Positions 7,560-17,298 of a stretch of 64,000 nucleotides of DNA are shown here, piece after piece (position 1 is the stretch's first letter; the number at the start of each line of letters is the position of its first letter). Location: assembly GCA_963676075.2 (NCBI GenBank), contig CAXXNZ010000005.1, positions 1 through 64,000 of the forward strand. The letters are read 5' to 3'. The notes beneath the pieces are model-generated. The model was not told the origin of the DNA and searched no databases. It saw only the letters and a list, made by a program, of their open reading frames with translations. This stretch comes from JAHJQZ01 sp963676075. GTDB taxonomy: Bacteria; Pseudomonadota; Alphaproteobacteria; Rhizobiales; Devosiaceae. A program made the translations under genes and the position numbers.

Positions 7560-8627
7560 TCAGGCGGCGTTGACTTCGGTGCGCATCAACTCGCTTGCCT
7601 CGGTCACGACCCGGTTTCGGCCGTTGCGCTTGGCAGCGTAAAGGCAGCGGTCGGCGCGTTCGATCAGCGAGGTGGCGGTGTCGTCGGGCTGCAACTGGGC
7701 AACGCCGAGCGACGCGGTGACACGGCCGAGGTTCTCGTTTGTCGACCGGCGCAGCAATTCCTTGGACTGGATGGCCTTCCGCACCATTTCAGCCAGCGCC
7801 TGGCCGCCATCGAGCGAGGTATTGGGCAGAACCGCCGCGAATTCCTCGCCACCGTAACGGGCGGCGATGTCGCGCCCCTTGATCATCGACTTCAACGTCA
7901 GGGCCACGAGCCGCAGCACCTGGTCGCCGGTCTGGTGACCGAACGTGTCGTTGAACCGCTTGAAATGATCGATATCGAGCAGGATCAGCGTCAGAGGCCG
8001 GCCGGTATCGCGGGCATCCCCAATGGCCCTGTCGATGCTCCTGTCGAAATACTTGCGATTGTAGATCTTGGTCAGCGGGTCGAGCTGCGACTCGCGCCGG
8101 ACAGCATCAAGGTCGCGCTGCAGCGCCGCGATATCGGATTTTGACGATTCGAGGCGTTCTTCGAGGATGCGGTTGCTGGACTGCATCCGTCTGGTTTCCT
8201 CGAGCAGCTGCGTGGTCAACCGGCGCAGCGCCTTGCGGTCGATTTCCTCACTCAGGCTTTCATTGGCTTCGACCAGCTTGCCCGAATAGGAATGGGCGCT
8301 GTGCATGGCGTTTTTCACCGCGCCACGCACCGAGTCGATGTTGGTGAAGACTTTCTCGGACAGCGTGTTAAGGCGCTCTTCGACGTCGTTGGTCCTCAGG
8401 AATTCCTGGTAGAGACGCTCGGCGATGTCACCGCCTTCGGCGTCGTTGAACAGCACCATGTCGATGCGGGAATTCAGATGGGGGTTGATGCCCGAGACGT
8501 ATGTATAGAGCAACTCGTAAAACTGCGGATAGGGCGGCACGAGGTGCTCGCGCAGCAATCCCATCGCCGAATCGGCATACTTGTTCGCTCTCTGATATTC
8601 GCTACTACTCAAGATGCGCCCCACCAT
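7560..8627 (-). CDS. GGDEF-domain diguanylate cyclase
   Basis: The protein (355 residues) has an N-terminal alpha-helical region, a predicted coiled coil (about residues 110-180) and a C-terminal GGDEF domain that would make cyclic di-GMP from two GTP. The active-site loop is intact as ARYGGEEFAAVLP (GGEEF at 259-263), and the metal-binding DIDHFKRFND is present at about 218-227. The inhibitory I-site RxxD is replaced by KGRD (Lys250, Asp253), so product inhibition may be weak or absent. No transmembrane segment is obvious. A PilZ protein that could read the signal lies 6 kb away. The stop faces the Lrp gene stop. Confidence 0.93.
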   Translation of the reverse strand: MVGRILSSSEYQRANKYADSAMGLLREHLVPPYPQFYELLYTYVSGINPHLNSRIDMVLFNDAEGGDIAERLYQEFLRTNDVEERLNTLSEKVFTNIDSVRGAVKNAMHSAHSYSGKLVEANESLSEEIDRKALRRLTTQLLEETRRMQSSNRILEERLESSKSDIAALQRDLDAVRRESQLDPLTKIYNRKYFDRSIDRAIGDARDTGRPLTLILLDIDHFKRFNDTFGHQTGDQVLRLVALTLKSMIKGRDIAARYGGEEFAAVLPNTSLDGGQALAEMVRKAIQSKELLRRSTNENLGRVTASLGVAQLQPDDTATSLIERADRCLYAAKRNGRNRVVTEASELMRTEVNAA

Positions 8628-8825
8628 TCGTAACGGCGCGGAGTTTTGCGCATTTATTCCTAACGTGGAATTAACCGAAAGCGTTTTGGACGTGCAAATG
8701 CCGACCGAAAACGCTCAATCGCGTGGCAAATCCACTATTATCTTCAAGCCAGTGCGTGAAAACATCGAACGCGTAACCGCAGCCGGCCCGGCGCAGGCAG
8801 GGCCGCCGCGATTCGTTTGTGTCGC

Positions 8826-10313
<1,488 letters not shown>

Positions 10314-10571
10314 ATGTCCTGTCCAGATGTTTGGGGCGTGGCGCTCAGATAACTCCTCACTGGCGTCGCGTCCCGGTTGGCTCTCGCATACCCGAGTGCT
10401 TGCGTGCCGATCATTATGCGGGGGAGAGTGCGTCCTGCTGTCGGCAGCTTGGCGGGACCATAGCCTGCCGGTATTTCAAGTCAACGCGCAAAGAGATTTT
10501 GTCTTAATTTCCGGCATTTTTGCGACAATCAAGACAATGTGAAGCGGTTTGCGACGCGTTGGACGCCGCAA

Positions 10572-11102
10572 TCATGCCGCCGCGTCCGATAGCAGCGCCC
10601 AACGTTCATGGTCGCGCCAGGCACCGTTCAGGAACAGGTATTTGGGCGAATAGCCTTCCTTGTGGAAGCCGGCGCGTCTGACGAGCGCGATCGAGGCGAG
10701 GTTGTCCGGCTGGATATTGGCTTCGAGCCGATGCAGGCCGAGATCTTCGAATGCGTATTTTGCTGTTGCACCAAGAGCTTCGGTCATGAAGCCCTGGCGG
10801 GCGAAACGCACCATGCCATGATAGCCGAGATAGGCGCTCTTGAAGACGCCGCCAACGATCTCGCTCAGTGTGAAAACCCCGACAATGGCGTTCGAGACGG
10901 TCTCGCGCGCCACAAGCGCAACCGACGGTCCGGTCAGACTGCGCCAGTACCAGGCATCGAATCCCGCCTGATCGGTGAAGGGACTGGCCCAGGGCGCGTG
11001 GTAATCGCGGCTTTCCAGATGTAACGCGATCAGCTCGGCGGCATCTTCGGGCGTCACGCGGGCAAGACGAATGCGCGACGCGTTTTCCGCAGCTTCGGGC
11101 AT
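10572..11102 (-). CDS. GNAT acetyltransferase, RimJ/RimL type
   Basis: A 176-residue GNAT-fold enzyme that transfers acetyl groups from acetyl-CoA. The segment HGMVRFARQGFMTEALGATAKYAFEDLGLHRLEANIQPDNLASIALVRRAGF carries the usual acetyl-CoA binding loop and the N-S-L-like motif of RimJ/RimL protein N-alpha acetyltransferases. The target could be ribosomal protein S5 (RimJ) or another substrate; family membership does not settle this. It stands alone, in the same direction as parE upstream, 35 bases after the parE stop. Confidence 0.88.
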   Translation of the reverse strand: MPEAAENASRIRLARVTPEDAAELIALHLESRDYHAPWASPFTDQAGFDAWYWRSLTGPSVALVARETVSNAIVGVFTLSEIVGGVFKSAYLGYHGMVRFARQGFMTEALGATAKYAFEDLGLHRLEANIQPDNLASIALVRRAGFHKEGYSPKYLFLNGAWRDHERWALLSDAAA

Positions 11103-11137
11103 GTCAGATGTTCCGTGTATCGGTGCGGTCCGGGACC

Positions 11138-13201
11138 CTAGATGTCGAGATCGGTAACGAAATCGGCGTTTTCCTGGATGAAGGCAAAACGTGACTCGGG
11201 CTTGTTGCCCATCAACCGATCCACCGCATCCTTTGTTCCCTCAGGGTCCTGGCGCACCTTGACCTGCAACAGGGTCCGGGTCTTCGGGCTCATGGTCGTT
11301 TCCTTGAGGTGGGCGAACGGCATCTCGCCAAGACCCTTGAAGCGGGTGATGTCGATCTTGCCACGGCCGGTGAACTCGCTGGCGATCAGTTCGTCCTTGT
11401 GGGCGTCGTCGCGGGCATAAAGCGTCTTGCCGCCCTGGGAGATGCGGTAGAGCGGCGGCAGGGCGAGATAAACATGACCGCTTTCGATGACATGCGGCAT
11501 TTCCTGAAAGAAGAAGGTGATGAGCAGCGAGGCGATGTGGGCCCCATCGACATCGGCGTCGGTCATGATGATGATCTTCTCGTAGCGAAGATCGTCCTCG
11601 CGGTAGCGCTCGCGCGTGCCGCAGCCGAGCGCCTGGATGAGGTCGCCGATCAGCTGGTTGGCCGCAAGCTTGTCGCGGCTGGCGCCCGCGACGTTGAGGA
11701 TCTTGCCGCGCAGTGGCAGCACGGCCTGGTTCTTGCGGTCGCGCGCCTGCTTGGCGCTGCCGCCGGCGCTGTCGCCTTCGACGATGAAGATCTCGGCGCC
11801 CTGGGCGGCGTTCTGGGTGCAATCGGCGAGCTTGCCGGGCAGGCGGAGCTTCCGGGTGGCGCTCTGGCGATCGATTTCCTTCTGCTTGCGGCGCTTGAGC
11901 CGCTCCTCGGCGCGATCGATCGTCCATTCAAGCAGCTTGCCGGCCTGGGTCGGCGATGCGGCGAGCCAGTGATCGAAGGCATCGCGGATGGCGGTGTCGA
12001 CGACGCGAGTGGCTTCGTTCGAGGACAGGCGGTCCTTGGTCTGGCCAACAAATTCCGGCTCGCGGATGAACACCGACAGCATGGCGCCGCACTGGGTCAT
12101 CACATCCTCGGAGGTGAGGATGGAGGCGCGCTTGTTGCCTGTCAGTTCCGCATAGTTCTTGAGACCGCGCAAAATGGCGGTCCTCAGGCCCGCTTCATGC
12201 GTGCCGCCGTCCTGTGTCGGAATGGTGTTGCAGTAGGAATTGACGAAGCTGTCGCCAAGATACCAGGTAATGGCCCATTCGCAGGCGCCGTGCGTGCCGG
12301 GCTTTCCCGCGATGCCGGAAAAGATGTCGTCAACGATGCGCGTCTGGCCGGATATGCGGGCCTCGGTGAATTCGCGCAACCCGCCGGGATAGTGGAAGGT
12401 CTCGCGCTCCGGCACCACATCGTTGGCCAGCGATTCATCGCAGGACCAGCGGATCTCGACGCCGCCGAACAGATAGGCCTTGGAGCGCGACATGCGGAAG
12501 ATGCGCTCGGGCGAAAAGCCGAGCTTGGCGCCGAAGATCTCGGCATCGGGATGGAAACGATGGGTGGTGCCGCGACGGTTGTGGACCTTGCCGACCACTT
12601 CCATGGTGCCCACGGCCTTGCCGCGCGAAAACCGCTGGCGGTACAGCGTCTGATCGCGCGCCACTTCGGTGACAAGATCGTCGCTGAGGGCGTTGACGAC
12701 GGAAATGCCGACGCCATGCAAGCCGCCCGAGGTCTCATAGGCCTTGGAATCGAATTTGCCGCCGGCATGCAGCGTCGTCATGATGATTTCGAGCGCCGAA
12801 CGGCCCGGGAACTTCGGATGCGGATCGACCGGGATGCCTCGGCCGTTGTCGGAAACGGTCAGGTAGCCGTCTTCCCCCAGATGCACCTCGATGCGGCTGG
12901 CGTGGCCGGCAATGGCCTCGTCCATGCAGTTGTCGATGACTTCGGCGAACAGGTGATGAAGGGCATTGGTGTCGGTGCCGCCAATATACATGCCAGGCCG
13001 ACGCCGTACCGGTTCGAGGCCTTCGAGAACCTCGATATCCTTGGCCGAATAGTCGCCGCTGTTGGACACGGGTGAGGGGGCCGAGGCAGGGGCGGGGCTC
13101 GGTTTGCGGATCGGGGCCGGCGCGCGCTCGGGCGTGCTGCCAAAAAGGTCGTCACTGGTCATGGTCATCCCGGGCCGACAAGGGCCGTTTTGTTCACGCA
13201 C
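11138..13201 (-). CDS. parE: DNA topoisomerase IV subunit B
   Basis: ATPase subunit of topoisomerase IV, which decatenates chromosomes at division with ParC. The product (about 687 residues) has the GHKL ATPase (NGRGIPVDPHPKFPGRSALE, then GGKFD and GLHGVG) in the first 250 residues, the transducer, and the TOPRIM domain (EGDSAGGSAKQARDRK, PLRGKILNV, DADVDGAHI). GyrB of this size class also exists, but the short insert-free TOPRIM region and alphaproteobacterial N terminus favour ParE. ATG codons at 13168 and 13162 are alternative starts; the latter begins MTSDDLFG, so the first 13 residues are doubtful. The N terminus has a Pro/Ala-rich linker. Confidence 0.93.
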   Translation of the reverse strand: MREQNGPCRPGMTMTSDDLFGSTPERAPAPIRKPSPAPASAPSPVSNSGDYSAKDIEVLEGLEPVRRRPGMYIGGTDTNALHHLFAEVIDNCMDEAIAGHASRIEVHLGEDGYLTVSDNGRGIPVDPHPKFPGRSALEIIMTTLHAGGKFDSKAYETSGGLHGVGISVVNALSDDLVTEVARDQTLYRQRFSRGKAVGTMEVVGKVHNRRGTTHRFHPDAEIFGAKLGFSPERIFRMSRSKAYLFGGVEIRWSCDESLANDVVPERETFHYPGGLREFTEARISGQTRIVDDIFSGIAGKPGTHGACEWAITWYLGDSFVNSYCNTIPTQDGGTHEAGLRTAILRGLKNYAELTGNKRASILTSEDVMTQCGAMLSVFIREPEFVGQTKDRLSSNEATRVVDTAIRDAFDHWLAASPTQAGKLLEWTIDRAEERLKRRKQKEIDRQSATRKLRLPGKLADCTQNAAQGAEIFIVEGDSAGGSAKQARDRKNQAVLPLRGKILNVAGASRDKLAANQLIGDLIQALGCGTRERYREDDLRYEKIIIMTDADVDGAHIASLLITFFFQEMPHVIESGHVYLALPPLYRISQGGKTLYARDDAHKDELIASEFTGRGKIDITRFKGLGEMPFAHLKETTMSPKTRTLLQVKVRQDPEGTKDAVDRLMGNKPESRFAFIQENADFVTDLDI

Positions 13202-13462
13202 GTGCCCTGCCGGCGGTCGGCTGGCGCTTGTGCTCCGCGCCGGCAGTCCGGTCCGGGAACGTGCGTTCGAATCAACAGGTCTTTTATCATAATGTAGGCG
13301 TCATCCAGCCCGGACCGGACAAAATCCCCGGCCGGACATCCCGCTTGTCTTGCAGGTGATGAACGGTGGATGAACACGCAATTCCGGTGCGGTTCAAGCT
13401 GGCGGGTCCAGTGTGTTCCCAACGCTTCGGCATGTGGTGCCGGCGGTTTCGGGAGACATGAC

Positions 13463-13945
13463 ATGAATATCAATCTCTTATCCTCGGGTACCCGCAAGTT
13501 TCTTGGCGCCGGCGCCGTTATTCTGGCCCTTGGCGCTGCGGTGCCGGTTCAGGCAGCGGACAATGTCCGGTTCGGTTTTTCCTTCGGTGAGGGCAATTTC
13601 TCGCTGTCGATCGGCAATGGCGGCTTCAACGGGCGACATTTCGCCCCGCCGCAGCCGGTGTGCATGACCGAGAACCAGCTGCGCGCCCGCCTGCGCGACC
13701 AAGGGTATCGCCACATCAGCTTCGGCGGCAGCCGTCGCGGCTGGCTTCATACCAGCGCGCGCCGCGACGGTCGGCGCTTCAGCTTCGACACCAACACCTG
13801 CAATGGCGCCATCGCCAATCTTGTTGCCGAGCGTGGCTTCGGCTCCGGTGGGTTCCCCTCGGGCGGTCACTCCGGCTTCGGCGGTAACGGCTTCCCGTCG
13901 GGCAATTTTGCCGGCGGCAAGGGCTTTCCGGTCTGGCGCCCCTGA
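13463..13945 (+). CDS. Secreted glycine-rich hypothetical protein
   Basis: A 160-residue protein with a clear Sec signal peptide (MNINLLSSGTRKFLGAGAVI then LALGAAVPVQA, cleavage before ADNVRFG). The mature part has a glycine/phenylalanine-rich start, a conserved-looking core PVCMTENQLRARLRDQGYRH with a later CNGAIANLV, and a Gly-rich C-terminal tail with repeated GGFPSGG/GNGFPSGN units. The two cysteines (CMTE and TCNG) could form a disulfide in the periplasm. The start at 13463 is supported by GGGAGA just upstream. Rhizobial genomes carry similar short envelope proteins, but I know no function for them. An intrinsic terminator follows. Confidence 0.8.
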   Translation: MNINLLSSGTRKFLGAGAVILALGAAVPVQAADNVRFGFSFGEGNFSLSIGNGGFNGRHFAPPQPVCMTENQLRARLRDQGYRHISFGGSRRGWLHTSARRDGRRFSFDTNTCNGAIANLVAERGFGSGGFPSGGHSGFGGNGFPSGNFAGGKGFPVWRP

Positions 13946-14022
13946 TCCTGCTCCGACGCTGAAACCTGCGTCTTCTTAACCAAATCGACCACGGTGCGAG
14001 CCAAGACTTGTGCCAAAACGGG

Positions 14023-14050
14023 AACCCGGGGCAAGTCCCCGGGTTTTCTT
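14023..14050 (+). terminator. Intrinsic terminator after the secreted-protein gene
   Basis: A perfect hairpin AACCCGGGG-CAAGT-CCCCGGGTT at 14023-14045 is followed by a T-rich tail (TTTTCTTT). It lies 78 bases after the stop of the secreted glycine-rich protein. Confidence 0.85.
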
Positions 14051-14411
14051 TACTTTTGGTTTGTCTCTCATCAGCACTTTTTTAAAAGCGCGCTGCTAGA
14101 AAGGGTCATACGGAAACGTTTGGAGTACCGTATGCAACCCGTCGAGCGGATAAGTATTGCGTACCGCGACAGGGATCGGGTTGCTCATGTCTCAGCGTGG
14201 TTGCAGGCCGGATTAGGTAGTTTTGCGTACCGGCTTGCCCACGTTCATCTCGCCAGACCACTGGCGCTGCTGTTGACGGCAACTTTCCTTTACCTTGCAT
14301 AAACCATATCCGGGCTGCAGCGCGTTCTCGTGTTGCACATTATTAGTCTGTCAACAAATGCGCTGACAGAGTGATATTGTAGTTTACGCAAGTGTAATGG
14401 GGTAACTACTT
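14051..14411. other. Gene-free interval before the PilZ gene
   Basis: About 360 bases between the terminator and the PilZ gene. It presumably carries the PilZ promoter; GGGGTA just before the ATG is a weak ribosome-binding site. The short open frames here lack start signals and coding character. I see nothing else definable. Confidence 0.5.
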
Positions 14412-15233
14412 ATGCCGGCAGTTAGCTTGTACTCCGACCTGATAAAGACAGAGAAGCCGGAAAGAAAACTTGGCATTCGGCTGGTCGGTTCAATCTCGGG
14501 TTGCTATGCGCTCGAAAGCCGCAAGACTGCCGCCGATGACGTTCCGAAAGTCTTTGCCTGTCGCGTACAGGCCATCTCCACGCAATCTGCGGTGCTCGCC
14601 TGTTCGGTGCCGGGGGAGGTCGGCGAACGGATATCCGCCAAGTTCGATCAGTTTCCCGTTCTGACCGGAACCATTTCCCGCCTGCTGCATGACGGCTTCG
14701 TCATGGATTTCGATGCGGACGAGAAGACCCGATACGAAATTGCCGCCAAGATCGACTGGATCAAGAAGAACCGCTTCAAGGCGGAGCGCGACAAGCGCCA
14801 TTTCAAGCGCATCATGCCACCCAATCCGCATTCGGCCATCACGCTTGCAGACGGGCGCGTACTCAAGTGCCTGGTCATTGACGTATCGCGCTCCGGCGTG
14901 GCGGTTTCGGCCGACGTCATGCCGGAAATTGGCGCGCGTCTGGCTGTCGGCCGCGCTGTCGGTTCCGTGGTCCGGCACATCGAGGGCGGATTTGCGCTCC
15001 AGCTCGACGAACTGATCGACCTCGAACACCTCGATCCGATCTTTGAATGGTCGCTGGCCTATGTGAAGCCCGAGGAACTGCTCAATCCTGAGGCACGCCG
15101 CGCTGCCGAAGCGGTCGGGGAGGTTCCGGCTTCGCGGACTCCCGGCACGTCATCGCCCATGGACACAGGCATGCCACCGAGCGAAAGCCATGGCGTGGCA
15201 GCCGGCGCCGGTGAGCCCCCAAGCGAGCGCTGA
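14412..15233 (+). CDS. PilZ-domain cyclic di-GMP receptor
   Basis: The 273-residue cytosolic protein has two related halves. The second (about residues 125-215) is a PilZ domain with the cyclic di-GMP signature RxxxR (Arg129-Arg133 in KRHFKR) and DxSxxG (DVSRSG, 157-162). The first half looks like a degenerate PilZ-like domain without these residues. The C-terminal 50 residues are Pro/Ser/Gly-rich and disordered. It would bind the messenger and alter motility, envelope or cell-cycle functions; the output is not readable. The diguanylate cyclase at 7.6-8.6 kb is a possible source of the signal. Confidence 0.88.
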   Translation: MPAVSLYSDLIKTEKPERKLGIRLVGSISGCYALESRKTAADDVPKVFACRVQAISTQSAVLACSVPGEVGERISAKFDQFPVLTGTISRLLHDGFVMDFDADEKTRYEIAAKIDWIKKNRFKAERDKRHFKRIMPPNPHSAITLADGRVLKCLVIDVSRSGVAVSADVMPEIGARLAVGRAVGSVVRHIEGGFALQLDELIDLEHLDPIFEWSLAYVKPEELLNPEARRAAEAVGEVPASRTPGTSSPMDTGMPPSESHGVAAGAGEPPSER

Positions 15234-15687
15234 GCAAGCCATCATTAATCGGTATTCGGGATGTCGGAAGGCAGGTCGGGACGACGGGGCGGTGATCCGG
15301 TCGCGGTGTCCAATGCCCCTGGTCGTCGGTTTGCACGACATTTTGGACTTTTTCCTCGAACTCGCACTGCGTCGGCTCTCGCCAAACAGCCAGCCAGCGC
15401 TTGCGTCGTGGTGTCGCGCCGGCAGGCTTGCGTTGCGGCATCAGTTTGGATATCGGTTTTGGTGGATCAACCCGAACGATCAGGAGGGTGACGTGGCGCA
15501 TTTGACCCGTCATCACACACCGCGTGGCCCCGTTCATGCCCTGCAGCCGATGTGCTGGCAGGGCTGACCGACATTCGGGTTGCATTTCGCCTATCCCTTA
15601 CCGGTCTGCCTGTCGGCGCCGCCGAACCCTGTTCGGCAACGCCTTTGATGCCGCTTCTCGCGCGGCGCTCTCCAGGAGACCTGATCC
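15234..15687. other. Gene-free interval before the ABC-F gene
   Basis: About 450 bases with no frame that looks coding on either strand. CAGGAGA just before 15688 is the ribosome-binding site of the next gene. A short dyad CCGAACCCTGTTCGG at about 15618-15632 is the only other structure seen. Confidence 0.5.
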
Positions 15688-17211
15688 GTGGCCATTGTTA
15701 CCTTTTCCGATGCCGGCCTGACCGCCGTTGAATCGCTTTTTTCCCATCTCACCTTTTCCGTTGCCGCAAATGACCGTGTCGGCCTGATTGCCGGCAACGG
15801 GCGTGGCAAGACAACGTTCCTGCGCACCATCCTCGGCGAACTGGACCTGACCGCGGGCGAGGTGACACGGTCCAAGGGGCTGAAACTTGCGCTCGTGCCG
15901 CAGGACGTGCCCGAACATCTCGCCGACCTGACGCTCCACGAGGTGGTGCTCGACGCCATCTCTCCCGAACTGCGTGACTACGAGAGCTGGCGGGTCGATG
16001 TCGTGCTCGACGATCTTCAAGCACCCCCGGCGCTGCACACGCGGACGATGAAGGCCCTCAGTGGCGGCTGGCAGCGGCTCGGGCTGATCGCCCGCGCCTT
16101 TGTCGGCGAGCCGGACCTGATGCTGCTCGACGAGCCGACCAACCATCTCGATCTGGAAAAGCTTTTGCTGCTTGAAAACTGGATCAAAACGACTGCCCGC
16201 GGCACCGCCATGATCATTGCCAGCCACGATCGCGCCTTTCTCGATGCCACGACCAACCGCACGTTGTTTCTGCGGCCCGGCACCTCGCACGACTTCGCCT
16301 TGCCCTACACGGCGGCGCGGATCGCGCTCGACGAGATCGACGAGGCCGACCGGCGCCGTCAGGAAAATGAGTTGAAGGAGGCCGGGCGCCTGCGACGCAA
16401 CGCCGCCAAGCTGACCAATATCGGCGTCAATTCCGGTTCCGATCTGCTGACGGTCAAGGCCAAGCAATTGAAGGAGCGGGCGAGCAAGATCGAGGATGCG
16501 CAAAAGAGCCTGCACAAGGAGCGGAGCGGCACCATCGAACTCAGCAATGCCGGCACGCATGCCAAGGTGTTGATCGCCCTCGACGACGTCAGCGTGGCGA
16601 CGCCGGACGGCACGCCGCTGTTTCGCACCGGCAAGCAGTTCATCTTCGCTGGCGACCGCATCGTGCTGCTCGGCGCCAATGGCGCCGGCAAGTCGGTGTT
16701 CGTCAGGATGCTGCAGAAGGCCATCGCTGGTGCGGCAGTGGATGGCGTCAGGGCAACGCCCTCGCTCGTGCTCGGCTATGCCGACCAGGGACTGAGCCAC
16801 GTACCGGACGGTGAAACGCCGATGACGCTGATCACCCATCGGTTCGATGTCGGCGACCAGCGGGCGCGGGCGCTGCTGGCCGGAGCGGGTTTCCCGATCG
16901 AATGGCAGAGCCGGATGATCGGGAAATTGTCGTTCGGGCAGAAATCACGGCTCGGACTGCTCTGCCTCAGGCTGAGCGAACCGAATTTCTACCTGCTCGA
17001 CGAGCCGACCAACCACATCGACATTGCCGGACAGGAAGACCTTGCCGCCGAGATTCGCGAGCGTTGCGCCACCTCGGTCATCGTCTCGCACGACCGCACC
17101 TTCGTGCGCGAAACCGGCACACGCTTCTGGATACTCGAGAAAAAGCGGCTGGTCGAAGCTGAAAGCCCGGACGGGTTCTTTGCCAGAGTGGCAGGCGCTT
17201 TTGTGGGCTGA
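15688..17211 (+). CDS. ABC-F family ATPase
   Basis: Duplicated ATP-binding protein without membrane domains (507 residues). ABC-F proteins act on the ribosome or in antibiotic protection. Domain 1 has Walker A AGNGRGKTT (about residues 35-43), signature LSGGWQRLGL and Walker B LMLLDEPTNHLDL. Domain 2 has GANGAGKS, signature LSFGQKSRLG and FYLLDEPTNHIDI. An interdomain linker rich in Lys/Glu lies at about 230-290. Oddities: the first Walker A has Ala for the leading Gly, and the second signature is LSFGQ, not LSGGQ. The GTG start is supported by CAGGAGA. It could belong to the Uup or EttA-like groups; I cannot choose. Confidence 0.9.
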   Translation: MAIVTFSDAGLTAVESLFSHLTFSVAANDRVGLIAGNGRGKTTFLRTILGELDLTAGEVTRSKGLKLALVPQDVPEHLADLTLHEVVLDAISPELRDYESWRVDVVLDDLQAPPALHTRTMKALSGGWQRLGLIARAFVGEPDLMLLDEPTNHLDLEKLLLLENWIKTTARGTAMIIASHDRAFLDATTNRTLFLRPGTSHDFALPYTAARIALDEIDEADRRRQENELKEAGRLRRNAAKLTNIGVNSGSDLLTVKAKQLKERASKIEDAQKSLHKERSGTIELSNAGTHAKVLIALDDVSVATPDGTPLFRTGKQFIFAGDRIVLLGANGAGKSVFVRMLQKAIAGAAVDGVRATPSLVLGYADQGLSHVPDGETPMTLITHRFDVGDQRARALLAGAGFPIEWQSRMIGKLSFGQKSRLGLLCLRLSEPNFYLLDEPTNHIDIAGQEDLAAEIRERCATSVIVSHDRTFVRETGTRFWILEKKRLVEAESPDGFFARVAGAFVG

Positions 17212-17240
17212 GCCGGATAGAGCGCGTTCGCACCAAAAGG

Positions 17241-17268
17241 AAAGGGGCCCCGGAGGGCCCCTTTTGTA
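17241..17268. terminator. Bidirectional terminator between ABC-F and glnA
   Basis: The hairpin AAAGGGGCCC-CGGA-GGGCCCCTTT is flanked by A and T runs on both sides, so it can end transcription from both converging genes. Confidence 0.88.
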
Positions 17269-17298
17269 TGGTTTGCCGGTTGCCCGGCAGGTCCGCTC

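Noticed and set aside
11309..13075. 588-residue plus-strand frame opposite parE
   Set aside because: Composition (Ala/Gly/Asp/His-rich, repeats of VDDA-like strings) is that of a reverse-strand shadow; parE has intact ATPase and TOPRIM motifs.
13994..14302. Small ORF upstream of the PilZ gene
   Set aside because: It starts inside the terminator, has no ribosome-binding site and its sequence lacks protein-like features.
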